Positions 20,118 through 29,467 of a stretch of DNA of 64,000 nucleotides are shown one piece after another. Each line of letters starts with the position of its first letter. Position 1 is the first letter of the stretch. This DNA comes from Amaricoccus macauensis_A (GTDB taxonomy: Bacteria > Pseudomonadota > Alphaproteobacteria > Rhodobacterales > Rhodobacteraceae): the NCBI RefSeq assembly GCF_049800915.1, contig NZ_JBNAFY010000003.1, positions 434,001 to 498,000 of the forward strand, written 5' to 3'. The notes under the pieces were generated by a model, which was not told the origin of the DNA, made no database searches, and saw only the letters and a program-made list of their open reading frames with translations. The translations under genes were made by a program, and so were the position numbers.

Positions 20118-21059
20118 CTATGGGCTCTTCACCCAGAGATCCAAGCGGCCCGGCTCCGCGTCCGGCAAGAGGTTGCCGTAATCCCTCACAGCCACCGCAC
20201 CTCCATCCCCGCCCACGACTCCGGCAACGTCTTCCGCCAATTCGACCGCTGCTGGCCTGTCTGCGGTCAGATAGTAGCCGACCCGAGAGAGCGCGATTGG
20301 AAAGGAAATTTCCTCGACCATGATGCGCTCGTGACCAGACTGCTCCAACAATTCGAGCAATTGAGCCCGATCGTTCTCCGGAAAATTCGGACCGAGCCGC
20401 AGGCGAATCGCGAACGCTTCCGCCGCATCTTGAGCAGACCGGCTCGGTATCTGGCGTGGCAGCGGCGCAGGTGCCATGCCAGCCGGAGCAATGTCGGAAA
20501 CCGACGAAATTTCTACGTTTTCCCCAAATGTTCCGCTTTCACCCTTCGCCATTGCGACGTCCGACACCCTCTCGGGTTCTGTCTTGACGAGTTCACTGTC
20601 CGATACAGCCTGTACTGACGGGCCTTCAACAACCTCGCCTCGCGACATTTCCCCACGAATGAACACCGCACCGGCAACGATCGCCAAGGCGAACAGCGCT
20701 CCTCCCAGAATGGCAGGATATAGACGAGCAGGCTCCCGCACCGTAGCAGAGCCCACCTGAACCGAAGGAGTATCAGCTGCGTCCGCCGGCGACACTTCCT
20801 GGGATCCATTTGTGCCCATGGGATCGTGGCACTGATCGGGCACAGGAGGTTCGATAGGGGGCTCGACCCTGCGCGAGAGATTTCCTGCTCCCGCATTCGG
20901 ACCACCACGGCGGACTGGAAAAGCCGAATCACCGGACCCCGTGCTCGGAACAGATGGCGCACTACGCCATGGCCCGCTGACCGCGCCAGCGCGAATGTTG
21001 TCCCGCCGCCCCCAGTTCTTTGCCATCCTGCCGGATGAAGATTTCGTCTCTTCGCTCAC
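20118..21059 (-). CDS. Single-pass membrane protein with a LytR C-terminal-like domain
   Basis: A protein of about 313 residues with a proline-rich cytoplasmic N-terminus, one membrane helix (LYPAILGGALFALAIVAGA, about residues 113-131) and a periplasmic C-terminal part. The last 90 residues (RVGYYLTADRPAAVELAEDV ... VRDYGNLLP ... LDLWVKSP) resemble LytR_C domains found in alphaproteobacterial envelope proteins. The GTG at 21059 is favoured because GGGGG lies 8 nt upstream; the ATG at 21026 has no good Shine-Dalgarno. Its role is unknown. It converges on clpA. Confidence 0.75.
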   Translation of the reverse strand: MSEETKSSSGRMAKNWGRRDNIRAGAVSGPWRSAPSVPSTGSGDSAFPVRRGGPNAGAGNLSRRVEPPIEPPVPDQCHDPMGTNGSQEVSPADAADTPSVQVGSATVREPARLYPAILGGALFALAIVAGAVFIRGEMSRGEVVEGPSVQAVSDSELVKTEPERVSDVAMAKGESGTFGENVEISSVSDIAPAGMAPAPLPRQIPSRSAQDAAEAFAIRLRLGPNFPENDRAQLLELLEQSGHERIMVEEISFPIALSRVGYYLTADRPAAVELAEDVAGVVGGDGGAVAVRDYGNLLPDAEPGRLDLWVKSP

Positions 21060-21641
21060 AAGAACAACCCCCACGCCCGCGAGTTGCTCGCGACAAAAAC
21101 ACCCCGCAATAATACCCCACCCCGGGGTTACTCTGAAAGGCGCAATAGGGTTTATCGTTAAAGTAGACAATAATCCGAACGGACGAGTATTTCGAGTTTG
21201 GCCTCAAGCGTTACTGATTTCGAGAGAAGCTTGCCTTGGCTTGAATACTTTACAAGGTACAATTGGGGAGCATACTGAACGGAACTAGAAACAACACACT
21301 CGCTACAAACTGACATTTACTCCGGACCACCCTGCGATTAGCCAAATCGCGATTTTTCTGATGCTCTACTCTAAGGCGCCCCCCCGTGGCCTGCCTCTGC
21401 ATAGCGCATTCAAATGTCAGATGTGTTACAAGTGGGCCAATCGCTGCAAAGCCATAGACTGGACGCGATTGACAACGATCTGGAACATGGACCTGGGATG
21501 GTCTCCGTCCGAAAGTTCGCGAACCCCCGCCATATGGACAAGGCACACGGCGCAATTCGCGTTCTCGGACCAGTATACTGAGATCGATTTAATCCCCCAA
21601 AGCCATACGCCGCGCGAAACGTCAGCTTTTCCAGCGGAGGT
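21060..21641. other. Gene-poor, relatively AT-rich intergenic stretch
   Basis: About 580 nt between the membrane-protein gene and the GST gene. Base composition is visibly lower in GC than the flanks, especially 21100-21400. A plus-strand ORF at 21361-21744 overlaps the GST gene antisense and has no Shine-Dalgarno. I see no RNA gene, repeat or convincing CDS. Confidence 0.5.
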
Positions 21642-22250
21642 TCAGGACGCAGGGGCCGTGGCTTGCATGGAGGGCCGCGCCGAGAACTCGGCCTCCCAGC
21701 GGGCCAGCGCCGGCCGCCCGTTGCGCCACGCGCGGTCGGAGTGACGGTAGTCGAGATAGCCCAGCGCACAGCCTGTCGCGATCTGGGCAGCCCCAGGTGG
21801 CCCCGAAAGATGAGATATCCAGCGAGCTTCCAGCGCATCCAGCGAGCGCGCAACTTTTAGCCATTGCGCCTCGACCCATTTTTCAGAACGCTCCTCCGGC
21901 TCCCTGCACCGGCCCTCATAGACCATGAGCACGGCGGCTTCGGTCATACCGTGGGCCGTTGCTTCGAGCGTCAGTGCCTCCCAAAGGCCTGGCTCGTTGG
22001 GATAAAGTGTCCCCCCGGCCAGCGAATCGAGGTAGCGCGAAATGACGCGACTGTCATAAAGCGCGGGGCCGTCCGGTCGTTCAAGCGTTGGAATTTTTCC
22101 AGCCGGATTTTGCGATACAGGCAGCGTTCCCGGATTTATCGCGGTTCCGGAGGCGGTTACGATTTCGACCTGCCCGATCAATCCGGTTTCATGCAATGCG
22201 ACCATGACCATCCGTACGAATGGCGATGCTGGCGAGCAATAGAGCCTCAT
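21642..22250 (-). CDS. Glutathione S-transferase family protein
   Basis: A 202-residue cytosolic GST-fold protein: thioredoxin-like N-domain (MRLYCSPASPFVRMVMVAL, catalytic Ser likely in SPASPFV), the GSH-binding segment GKIPTLERPDG near residue 53 and Asp-Ser-Arg in LYDSRVISRYLD, followed by an all-helical C-domain. The substrate is unknown; it is of the bacterial YibF-like short type. It overlaps the upstream 114-residue gene by 4 nt (ATGA), so the two are translationally coupled. Confidence 0.9.
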   Translation of the reverse strand: MRLYCSPASPFVRMVMVALHETGLIGQVEIVTASGTAINPGTLPVSQNPAGKIPTLERPDGPALYDSRVISRYLDSLAGGTLYPNEPGLWEALTLEATAHGMTEAAVLMVYEGRCREPEERSEKWVEAQWLKVARSLDALEARWISHLSGPPGAAQIATGCALGYLDYRHSDRAWRNGRPALARWEAEFSARPSMQATAPAS

Positions 22251-22591
22251 GCGGGGTCTACGCGCCTGAACCGGACCCGTCCCACGGCGGACAGGTCGAT
22301 CTCCAGCCCGCCCCCCTTCCCGGGCACTCGGAACGTCCGGCGCATACGGCCGTGGCCGTGCGCTGCGCGCTCCGCTTCTGCACGGTGAGAATGCATGTGA
22401 ACACCCTCAGCCAGATCGTCGAGCACCTGTTCCCGATGGGGATCTTTAGGTTCCGAATTACGCGAGCGCGCTGCGTAGCTCGCCACTGCAATGACAGCGC
22501 CATAGCGGACGAGTGACCAGATAATTGGGGTCAGGGCGATGGGAGCCGCCATATCAAGATCTCCGGGGCCATACATTCCAAACTCAAGCAT
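22247..22591 (-). CDS. Hypothetical protein with one hydrophobic segment
   Basis: A 114-residue protein with one probable membrane segment (APIALTPIIWSLVRYGAVIA, about residues 16-35) and a charged, His-rich C-terminal part (GVHMHSHRAEAERAAHGHG). It is unrecognised. The ATGA overlap with the GST gene and shared codon usage make it a real gene. Internal Met codons at residues 6 and 14 are alternative starts. Confidence 0.65.
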   Translation of the reverse strand: MLEFGMYGPGDLDMAAPIALTPIIWSLVRYGAVIAVASYAARSRNSEPKDPHREQVLDDLAEGVHMHSHRAEAERAAHGHGRMRRTFRVPGKGGGLEIDLSAVGRVRFRRVDPA

Positions 22592-22740
22592 AAGAGCTCG
22601 AGACGTTTAATCAAATCAACTCCTGTAATTTCGCGATTGACCCTGGCGCGAACCGAGTTGCGCGATCCGCCTTTGATGCTAGACTTCCTGAGCCGGGCGC
22701 GCTGACCTGGTATCGCATCAACTACCGAGGCATAAAGTTC

Positions 22741-22878
22741 ATGATTCGCCCGATCATCATAGTCGCCGCGTTTTTCGCCCTCACGGCCTGCAACACTGTC
22801 GAAGGCATGGGCCGCGACGTTTCGGCAGCAGGCAACAGTATGTCGGATACCGCTGACGACGTGAAAGGAAAAATGTAG
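22741..22878 (+). CDS. Entericidin A/B family lipoprotein
   Basis: A 45-residue lipoprotein. It has a short signal peptide (MIRPIIIVAAFFAL), a lipobox L-T-A-C with the modified Cys at residue 17, and the entericidin hallmark CNTVEGMGRDVSAAGN. The family was described in Escherichia coli as a stationary-phase toxin/antidote pair of cell-envelope lipoproteins; in alphaproteobacteria single copies are common and their role is unclear. GAGG lies 10 nt before the ATG. It is monocistronic and convergent with mtaB, whose stop is 13 nt away. Confidence 0.9.
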   Translation: MIRPIIIVAAFFALTACNTVEGMGRDVSAAGNSMSDTADDVKGKM

Positions 22879-22891
22879 GTCCGAGCCGGAA

Positions 22892-24163
22892 TCAAACTGA
22901 GCTTGATGATAGCGGCTCAGCTGTCAAAGTCCCACACGCTTCAAGCCCCGATATCCTCGCCGGGACAATTTGACCGGGCTTGAAGCTTCCGTTGACCTGC
23001 GCCAGCGCAAAGCCTTCGGTACGACCCAGGTTCGGTTTTTCCATGAGAAGCGAAACCCGAGCTCCTTGGATAGCATCGAGATGTCGTGCCTTGCGTAGCT
23101 CCCCCAGCGCACGTAGCCGCGCCGCACGTTCTCGGACCACTTCCCCCTCAAGCTGAGGCATACGTGCAGCCGGTGTACCCGTTCGCGCACTGAACGGAAA
23201 GACATGCAGCCACGTCAGATCGCATTCCTCAACCAAGGCCAGACTGTTGGCAAACATCGCCTCGGTTTCGGTCGGGAAACCGGCAATGATGTCGGCACCG
23301 AATACAACCCCCGGTCTCGCCTTTCGAACGGCCTCGCAGAATGCTATCGCATCATCCCGTAGATGCCGCCGCTTCATCCGCTTCAGGATCATATTGTCGC
23401 CATGCTGGAGCGAAAGATGCAGATGCGGCATAAGCCGGGTCTCGCCACCGATCAGTTCAAGCAGCAGAGGGTCGACCTCGACCGAATCGATGGATGAGAG
23501 GCGAAGCCGCGGGAGGTCCGGAACACGCCTAAGAATGTCGCGAACCACCGATCCGAGCTTTGGAGCGCCCTCCAGATCACTGCCCCAACTTGTAAGGTCC
23601 ACTCCCGTCAAAACGATCTCGTTGAAGCCCTTGTCACGCAACCGAGCTACCTGCTCGACAATGCGGCCTACCGGCACTGACCTGGAGTTTCCACGGCCGT
23701 AGGGTATGATGCAAAACGTGCAGCGATGGTCGCAACCGGTCTGCACCTGCACATAGGCACGAGCACGCGCACCAAGCCCGTCGACGAGTGGCGCTACGGC
23801 CTCCCGTTGCTCCATGATGTCGCCGACCATGACGCCACCGGCACTTTCGCCCGCAATGCGTGCCCACGATCCCGCACGCAATTTCTCCCCATTGCCGAGC
23901 ACGACATCAACTTCTGGCATTTCGGAGAAGCGACTGCTCTCTGTCTGCGCCGCACAGCCCGTCACGATCACTCGCGCGTCCGGGTCTTTCCGCTTGGCCT
24001 TGCGGATTTGCTGCCGGGCTTGCCGCACCGCTTCGCTGGTCACCGCGCAGGTATTGACTACAACCGCATTCCCGATGCCTGCTTCTCGGGCGAGGTTTTG
24101 CATCACCTCGGTCTCGTAGGAATTCAGCCTGCACCCAAACGTGCGGAAATCCGGTGCTTTCAT
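22892..24163 (-). CDS. mtaB: tRNA t6A37 methylthiotransferase MtaB
   Basis: Radical-SAM enzyme that converts t6A37 to ms2t6A37 in tRNAs reading ANN codons. The 423-residue protein has the N-terminal UPF0004 domain with three iron-sulfur cysteines (Cys11, Cys39, Cys70) and the radical-SAM motif C-x3-C-x2-C (Cys144, 148, 151); a C-terminal TRAM-like domain follows. FGCRLNSYE at the start favours MtaB over MiaB. It overlaps dapF by 4 nt (ATGA). Confidence 0.93.
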   Translation of the reverse strand: MKAPDFRTFGCRLNSYETEVMQNLAREAGIGNAVVVNTCAVTSEAVRQARQQIRKAKRKDPDARVIVTGCAAQTESSRFSEMPEVDVVLGNGEKLRAGSWARIAGESAGGVMVGDIMEQREAVAPLVDGLGARARAYVQVQTGCDHRCTFCIIPYGRGNSRSVPVGRIVEQVARLRDKGFNEIVLTGVDLTSWGSDLEGAPKLGSVVRDILRRVPDLPRLRLSSIDSVEVDPLLLELIGGETRLMPHLHLSLQHGDNMILKRMKRRHLRDDAIAFCEAVRKARPGVVFGADIIAGFPTETEAMFANSLALVEECDLTWLHVFPFSARTGTPAARMPQLEGEVVRERAARLRALGELRKARHLDAIQGARVSLLMEKPNLGRTEGFALAQVNGSFKPGQIVPARISGLEACGTLTAEPLSSSSV

Positions 24164-25023
24164 GTAAGGGCTCCGAGGAATTCCGGCGACAGGCTACCCT
24201 CGAAGACCAGAGCCGTCGGTCCAGCCATCCAGACGCCATCATCCTGCCAGTCGATGTCGAGAACACCGCCATCAAGGTACACCGCCACCTTCCGGTCAGT
24301 CAGGCCGCGCAACGCTGTCACCACGACACTTGCGCAAGCGCCGGACCCGCAGGCCTGTGTGATCATGCCGCCTCGCTCCCAAACGCGCATCCGGATTGCA
24401 CCACGGTCAAAAACCTGCACGAACTCCACGTTCGTCCTCTCCGGGAACAACGCGTCATGCTCAAATCGTGGACCCTCTTTCTGAAGGTCAACCTGTTCGA
24501 TGTCGTCCACGATGAAGACGCAATGCGGATTTCCCATGCCCGCCGCTCCCGGCGCGCCAGGCAGTGGAAGTGGATCAAGGGACAAATCGCGCGCAAGCGG
24601 CACCTTGTCCCAGGCTAACTCGGGTGGGCCCATATTCACCCGGATGAGGCCGTCCGACGCTCTTTCCGCCCGGAGGATCCCTCTGCCCGTGACAACCGCA
24701 AGCTCGAATATTCCGGCTTCCTCCATGAGGAGCCGCGCCACGCATCTGGTCGCATTGCCACAGGCAGCGGCGACGCTTCCGTCTGAATTCCAGAAATCAA
24801 TCTGCGCTGCCGCCCCTTCGGTGGCGTCCCTGATGACAGCGAGCTGATCGAACCCGACACCACGATTGCGGTCTCCGAGCGCACGCGCAAGCTGCGGCGT
24901 TACGGGGTTCTCCCTGCCGCGCGCATCCAAAACAACAAAATCGTTGCCAAGACCGTGCATCTTGAGAAATCTCAAGCGAACGGCCTCCCCGTGTGTGTCA
25001 GATTCGTCCTTCATCGGCGTCAT
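24160..25023 (-). CDS. dapF: Diaminopimelate epimerase
   Basis: Interconverts LL- and meso-diaminopimelate for lysine and peptidoglycan synthesis, without cofactor, using two catalytic cysteines. Both are present: Cys88 in AACGNATRC and Cys225 in QACGSGACAS. Length is 287 residues with the first ATG; later Met codons at residues 4 and 22 are possible, and no start has a strong Shine-Dalgarno. It is the first gene of a dapF-mtaB operon, downstream of tRNA-Lys on the opposite strand. Confidence 0.94.
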   Translation of the reverse strand: MTPMKDESDTHGEAVRLRFLKMHGLGNDFVVLDARGRENPVTPQLARALGDRNRGVGFDQLAVIRDATEGAAAQIDFWNSDGSVAAACGNATRCVARLLMEEAGIFELAVVTGRGILRAERASDGLIRVNMGPPELAWDKVPLARDLSLDPLPLPGAPGAAGMGNPHCVFIVDDIEQVDLQKEGPRFEHDALFPERTNVEFVQVFDRGAIRMRVWERGGMITQACGSGACASVVVTALRGLTDRKVAVYLDGGVLDIDWQDDGVWMAGPTALVFEGSLSPEFLGALT

Positions 25024-25163
25024 ATAGGCGAACAGAGGCGCAACAACCAGAGTGCCGCGGCTTCTGGTGAATGCTGTACGGCCTGAAGTGAAATTCAGTG
25101 CTTCAAAAGGGAAGATTCGTTCTTGACCCCGCGGCGCTGCCCGCTTACCTCTCCGCCTCGTTT

Positions 25164-25239
25164 GGGCCCGTAGCTCAGTTGGTAGAGCAACTGACTTTTA
25201 ATCAGTGGGTCACAGGTTCGAATCCTGTCGGGCTCACCA
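25164..25239 (+). tRNA. tRNA-Lys (anticodon UUU)
   Basis: A 76-nt cloverleaf: 7-bp acceptor stem (one G-U), D stem GCTC/GAGC, anticodon stem ACTGA/TCAGT with loop CTTTTAA (anticodon TTT), T arm ACAGG/CCTGT around TTCGAAT, and an encoded 3' CCA at 25237-25239. Confidence 0.97.
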
Positions 25240-25621
25240 GAACTTCCAATGATCTCGCAAGGGACGGCCAGTGCGCTGTCTCTTGCCCGTCACCGGATTT
25301 ATTGTCCCACTGCGCCGTAGATTTATTGCCAGCCACTACGAGTTGCTCTGCGTATTCTGTATTTGGCGCGAAGACTGGAAACGCCAGAAGCATGATTGTG
25401 ATCTTATGCACTTCCAAGAAGTTGAGCACGGAAGGCGTCACACATCGTACCCGGCTGCATGCTGCATCTGACTTGCGAAGGTTATTCGCACCCAACCTCA
25501 AGTGAAGCTTCAGGCCCATTCCTTTCTTACGCGCCTTGCTCGCCGATGGTGCAGAGCCCCGGTCCAGAGCGTCCGCGAAGCTCGCCGAGACGACAGTGAA
25601 AGCATCGAAATTAGTGCAACT
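25240..25621. other. Intergenic stretch without a visible gene
   Basis: About 380 nt between tRNA-Lys and the HAD-family gene. ORFs on both strands here run into or out of the tRNA and have no ribosome-binding site. I see no repeat, terminator or RNA. Confidence 0.5.
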
Positions 25622-26320
25622 CTACGATCTAAGATTCCTTGCCATGATCAGGTCAGCCAGTTCAATGAGGTTGTCAGACGCGTAATCCGGTCTCGGAACG
25701 CCCTCCGCCATCAGCACATTGTTGTTTGGCCGAGCAATAAATGCCCCTCTCCAACCGGCAGATTGCGCCCCGATCGTATCCCAGAGGTGACAAGCAACCA
25801 TGCATAATTCACCCGCCTCCACTTTCATCTCCGAAGCCACAAGTTCATAGGTCGCGGGATGCGGTTTGAATGCGCCGACCTCAGCCACACTGAAGCTACG
25901 GCTGAAAAACTGGGCTATCCCCGCCCTTTCGAGTGGGGTCGGTGAAGCTGTAGGTGCCGAATTGGTGAGGGTGACGAGCGTGAAACCGGCATCGCGCAAC
26001 TTGCCCAGTGCTGGAGCTACATCGTCATATGCGGGCATTGAACCAATCAGAGATTTAAGTTCGGCGATATCGCTATCGCAAATTCTCACCTCCTTGTTCC
26101 CCCCTACCATCCGGAGCACACCGCCTGCGAGTTCACCAAACGGCGTGTAGTGCCCGGAAAGTGTCATCGTCTGTGAATAGAGAATCAACTCGGCGAACCA
26201 TTCACGCAAGACTTCCGGCCTGCCGAACAGCCGTTCGAAAAGCGGTTCGAGGCTGGTAATGTCCAGAAGGGTTTCATTTACGTCAAAGACGATGACCGAA
26301 GGTGGTTTGTATTCCGACAT
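25622..26320 (-). CDS. Haloacid dehalogenase type II family hydrolase
   Basis: A 232-residue HAD-superfamily hydrolase with the nucleophile Asp13 in VFDVNETLLD, the threonine/serine motif II region TLTNSAP near residue 120, and motif III/IV with FKPHPATYELV and a C-terminal VACHLWDTIGAQSAGW. The overall layout is that of L-2-haloacid dehalogenases, but real substrates are often unknown and phosphatase activity is possible. The ATG at 26320 has AGGAG 9 nt upstream; a TTG two codons earlier is too close to it. It follows the isomerase-like gene on the same strand after 219 nt and may belong to the inositol/sugar cluster. Confidence 0.85.
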   Translation of the reverse strand: MSEYKPPSVIVFDVNETLLDITSLEPLFERLFGRPEVLREWFAELILYSQTMTLSGHYTPFGELAGGVLRMVGGNKEVRICDSDIAELKSLIGSMPAYDDVAPALGKLRDAGFTLVTLTNSAPTASPTPLERAGIAQFFSRSFSVAEVGAFKPHPATYELVASEMKVEAGELCMVACHLWDTIGAQSAGWRGAFIARPNNNVLMAEGVPRPDYASDNLIELADLIMARNLRS

Positions 26321-26510
26321 GGGCAAGTTCTCCTAACTTCAGACGGCTAGTTCACCCATCTGCAGCATTCGCGATACTCTCTCAGGAATTCAAATAGCTT
26401 TGGCGCGATGGTTGGCCATCCGCGGTTCTACTGCCCTATTCGACAATTCACCCTCAAGATATCGACCGAGGCTGGACGGAAACCGAGAATTACGATGGGA
26501 AGAAGGGCGG

Positions 26511-26532
26511 GGCATTCCTCATAGGGAATGTC
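26511..26532 (-). terminator. Possible terminator hairpin after the isomerase-like gene
   Basis: An 8-bp stem (26511-26518 with 26525-26532, one G-U pair) and a 6-nt loop lie 7 nt past the stop of the hydroxypyruvate isomerase-like gene. No U tract follows, so it may be only an RNA-stabilising hairpin. Confidence 0.4.
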
Positions 26533-26539
26533 TATGCAA

Positions 26540-27319
26540 CTACAGGGTAAAAGCCGCAACGAAGGCATCCACCGCCGCATCACTGTCGCCAGCCGCCCAG
26601 GCTTCCATGCCTACGGGGCCGATGTACCCCATCTTGTGCAGGGCCCTCGCAATGCCTGTGTAGTTGATTTCTCCGGTTCCGGGTTCGCAGCGCCCAGGAT
26701 TGTCCGCAACCTGTACCTCTCCGATCCAGGGCAGGCATTTTTCGCACCAGCGCACCAGATCTCCCTCCCCGATCTGCGTATGATAAAGATCAAGGTTAAT
26801 CCGAAGTTCAGGCCGATCAATCGAGGACACGAGCGCTAGCACATCTGCGGTCGAACCGAAGGGACAACCAGGGTGATCCATCAGGTTCAGGTTCTCCAGC
26901 GTGAACACCACGCCCTCATTTTCTGCCAGGTCACAAAGCCGCATCAGCGTGTCGCGCGCTTTCAGCCACATCTGACCATCGACAACTTCATGCTGCCAAA
27001 TCGGAATGCCGCCATCGCCGAGTCCCGTGCCGTGCAGGTTAAGCTTGTCCACGCCGAGCCGCTTGCCAACCTGTGCCGTTTCCCGGGCGGAAGCCACCAG
27101 CATGTCGGCCCCATCAGCATCTGCGAGTCGCCCCTCCAGGTAACCGTTCATGATGGTGAAATTCGCACCAGTCGCTTCGAGTTTCGCAAGATCGTGGTCG
27201 GGATAGTTCCACAGACCAACCCCCAGGCCGCGCTCCCTGAGCCGAGCGGCGCGCCATTCGATGGGTTTGTCTAGCCAGAGCATCTCAGCACAGGCGGCAA
27301 GTGGAAAAGTCTGCGACAT
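26540..27319 (-). CDS. Hydroxypyruvate isomerase-like TIM-barrel protein
   Basis: A 259-residue sugar isomerase/epimerase-type TIM barrel. The family signature VQVADNPGRCEPGTGEINY (about residues 210-228) and FTLENLNLMDHPGCP near 140 match hydroxypyruvate isomerase (Hyi/OtnI) proteins; metal ligands are likely Glu in LENLN and Glu in MEAW. The ATG at 27319 has AGAGG upstream, so 33 upstream codons are dropped. It is the last gene but one in a cluster with an ABC sugar importer and an IolG-like dehydrogenase, suggesting a step after sugar or cyclitol oxidation. Confidence 0.85.
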   Translation of the reverse strand: MSQTFPLAACAEMLWLDKPIEWRAARLRERGLGVGLWNYPDHDLAKLEATGANFTIMNGYLEGRLADADGADMLVASARETAQVGKRLGVDKLNLHGTGLGDGGIPIWQHEVVDGQMWLKARDTLMRLCDLAENEGVVFTLENLNLMDHPGCPFGSTADVLALVSSIDRPELRINLDLYHTQIGEGDLVRWCEKCLPWIGEVQVADNPGRCEPGTGEINYTGIARALHKMGYIGPVGMEAWAAGDSDAAVDAFVAAFTL

Positions 27320-27468
27320 GGCGGAACCTCTGGTGAATGGGCGCCCAATGGCGTTCGGACAGCGCTTCGCAACTACTGAGAATGGAGAAAGAGGGGATCG
27401 CGGTGTTGCGATCCCCATATGCCCGTTCGGGCTTTCTTGGCACCGGGCGCTCCCGGTTTGCGAGAAAC

Positions 27469-28287
27469 CTAGACGGTTCCTTCGAGCGAGCCCTCGAGCT
27501 GCGCCAGTTCCTGGCCACCAGCCATCAGATCCTGAAGCTCTTCTGGCGTGATCTCACCACGCTTTGCCGTCCCGAGCGTCTTCCCGCGATTTAGAACCGT
27601 GAAGCGGTCACCGACGGCCAGAGCGTGCCGCACATTGTGGCTGATAAAAACCACACCGACTCCCTGCTTGCGCACCCGGTCGATGGTTGCGAGTACATTG
27701 GAGGTCTGCCGCACGCCCAGGGCGGACGTCGGCTCGTCCAGGATCAGCACCCGTGCACCGAAATAGACGGCCCGCGCAATAGCTACCGTCTGGCGCTCAC
27801 CGCCCGAAAGCGTCCCGACCGCCTGGTCCGGCCCGCGGAGGTTGATGCCCATCTTGCGCATCTCCTCCATCGTCACGGAATTGGCCGTATCGGTGTCGAA
27901 GCGGGTCATTATTCCCTTCCCCTTCGTGGGTTCCCGGCCCATGAAGAAGTTGCGCGTCACACTCATCAGCGGGATCATTGCGAGGTCTTGGAACACGGTC
28001 GCGATGCCAGCCTCCATCGCGTCGCGCGGGCTGCCGAAATTCATCGGCTTACCTTCGAAAAGGATCTCCCCCTTGGTCGGCTTGTGAACACCCGACATCG
28101 TCTTGATGAAGGTGGACTTGCCCGCGCCGTTGTCACCCAGGAGGCAGTGGCACTCACCCGGCCGAACATCGAAGCTGACACCTGCGAGCGCGATGATGTT
28201 GCCGAAGTGCTTCTCGATATCCTTCATCTCAACGATAGGTTTCGTATCCGGCGCATCGCCGTGATGGAACTTCGTATCAACGGTCAT
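27469..28287 (-). CDS. Sugar/cyclitol ABC transporter ATP-binding protein
   Basis: The ATPase of a carbohydrate-uptake (CUT2) importer. The 272-residue protein has Walker A GDNGAGKST at 51-59, the signature LSGGE at 160-164 and Walker B LILDEP at 181-186. It contains one ABC domain, unlike the double-domain RbsA type, so it resembles the short FrcA-like ATPases of alphaproteobacteria and presumably works as a homodimer. It begins 1 nt after the permease stop. Confidence 0.92.
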   Translation of the reverse strand: MTVDTKFHHGDAPDTKPIVEMKDIEKHFGNIIALAGVSFDVRPGECHCLLGDNGAGKSTFIKTMSGVHKPTKGEILFEGKPMNFGSPRDAMEAGIATVFQDLAMIPLMSVTRNFFMGREPTKGKGIMTRFDTDTANSVTMEEMRKMGINLRGPDQAVGTLSGGERQTVAIARAVYFGARVLILDEPTSALGVRQTSNVLATIDRVRKQGVGVVFISHNVRHALAVGDRFTVLNRGKTLGTAKRGEITPEELQDLMAGGQELAQLEGSLEGTV

Positions 28288-28288
28288 A

Positions 28289-29392
28289 TCAACGCTCCCC
28301 CGTCACGCGCTTGCGGATCGCATTGTTGAAGAGAACGGCGATGAGAAGCATGCCGCCGAGGAAGACCTGAAACCAGTCCTGGTCGAAATTGGTGTAGGTC
28401 AGGCCGATGACAACCATGCCGAAGATTATGGCCCCGAAGAACGCACCAATGGCCGAGCCATAGCCGCCGGTGAGCAAACAGCCCCCGATCACGGCCGCGA
28501 TAATGGCCTCGAACTCCTTCTGAAAGCCGCGGCGGGCATCCGTGGAGCCGGCGTCGATCACGGTGATGATAGCGACGAGGGCAGCGCAACAGGCGGTGAT
28601 GACGAACAGCGTGATCTTGACCTTGTTGACCGGAACGCCGGAATTCGAAGCCGCGTTGCGATCGCCACCCGCTGCGAAAACCCAGTTCCCGACGGGTGTG
28701 CGCAGGAGGACATAGGTTGCAAGCAGCGCGAGCAGCAGGAACCACAAGATCTCGACCGGGATGCCAGGAACTTTCGGCACGCCGCTATTGAACGTGTCAA
28801 TTACTCCCATGCTGGCCAGCCCCCTAAAGACAGGACCGAATGCATCGCCCGAAAAGAACGGGGTCAGGAAGTCGCCTTCGACTGCTTCGCGCACACCGCG
28901 AAGCTGGGTCGACCCACCTGTCGACAGCTTCAGTCCGACAAGCGACAATCCGCGGAAAATGAAGAGAAATGCGAGCGTGACGATGAAAGAGGGCAATCCG
29001 GAGCGGATCACGATCGTTCCATTGATCGCTCCGAAGAGCCCGGCAAAAACGAAGGTTGCTGGGATGGCCAGAATGAGCGGCAAACCCCAATTGACCGAAC
29101 AGACCCCGAAGAACAGACCGGAGAAGGCAACCATGGATCCGATCGAGAGGTCGAATTCTCCCCCGATCATCAGGAGCGCGGCCCCGATCGCAAGAATGCC
29201 GAGTTGCGCCGCGGGGGTCATGAAGTTCATGAAGCCCGACAACGTGAACATTGATCCGTCGGCAGTGATCAAGAAGAAGATCGTCACGAGGATTACACCG
29301 GCTATGGCGCCAAGCTCGGGACGTTTCATCAGGCGAGTGACAAGAGGCTCCGTCTTCAGACGTTCGTCTTGCCGGACAGCGGTGTCGGACAT
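28289..29392 (-). CDS. Sugar/cyclitol ABC transporter permease
   Basis: A CUT2-family inner-membrane permease of 367 residues with about 9-10 hydrophobic segments, for example IAGVILVTIFFLITADG and MIGGEFDLSIGSMVAFSG; the latter is the typical BPD_transp_2 motif with GGEFDLSIG. The ATG at 29392 follows AAGGAAG directly, so five extra upstream codons are not used. It lies between the solute-binding protein and the ATPase genes and is probably one transcript with both. Confidence 0.92.
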   Translation of the reverse strand: MSDTAVRQDERLKTEPLVTRLMKRPELGAIAGVILVTIFFLITADGSMFTLSGFMNFMTPAAQLGILAIGAALLMIGGEFDLSIGSMVAFSGLFFGVCSVNWGLPLILAIPATFVFAGLFGAINGTIVIRSGLPSFIVTLAFLFIFRGLSLVGLKLSTGGSTQLRGVREAVEGDFLTPFFSGDAFGPVFRGLASMGVIDTFNSGVPKVPGIPVEILWFLLLALLATYVLLRTPVGNWVFAAGGDRNAASNSGVPVNKVKITLFVITACCAALVAIITVIDAGSTDARRGFQKEFEAIIAAVIGGCLLTGGYGSAIGAFFGAIIFGMVVIGLTYTNFDQDWFQVFLGGMLLIAVLFNNAIRKRVTGER

Positions 29393-29467
29393 TCTTCCTT
29401 CCCCCAATACCTTTGGTACCGTGAGCCACGGGAATGCGGCTCACGATGAAATTCCTGAAAGAGGCCG

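Noticed and set aside
25202..25519. 105-residue minus-strand ORF ending in a VSPTGFEPVTH-like sequence
   Set aside because: This C-terminus is the well-known artefact of translating the tRNA T-arm; the ORF runs through tRNA-Lys.
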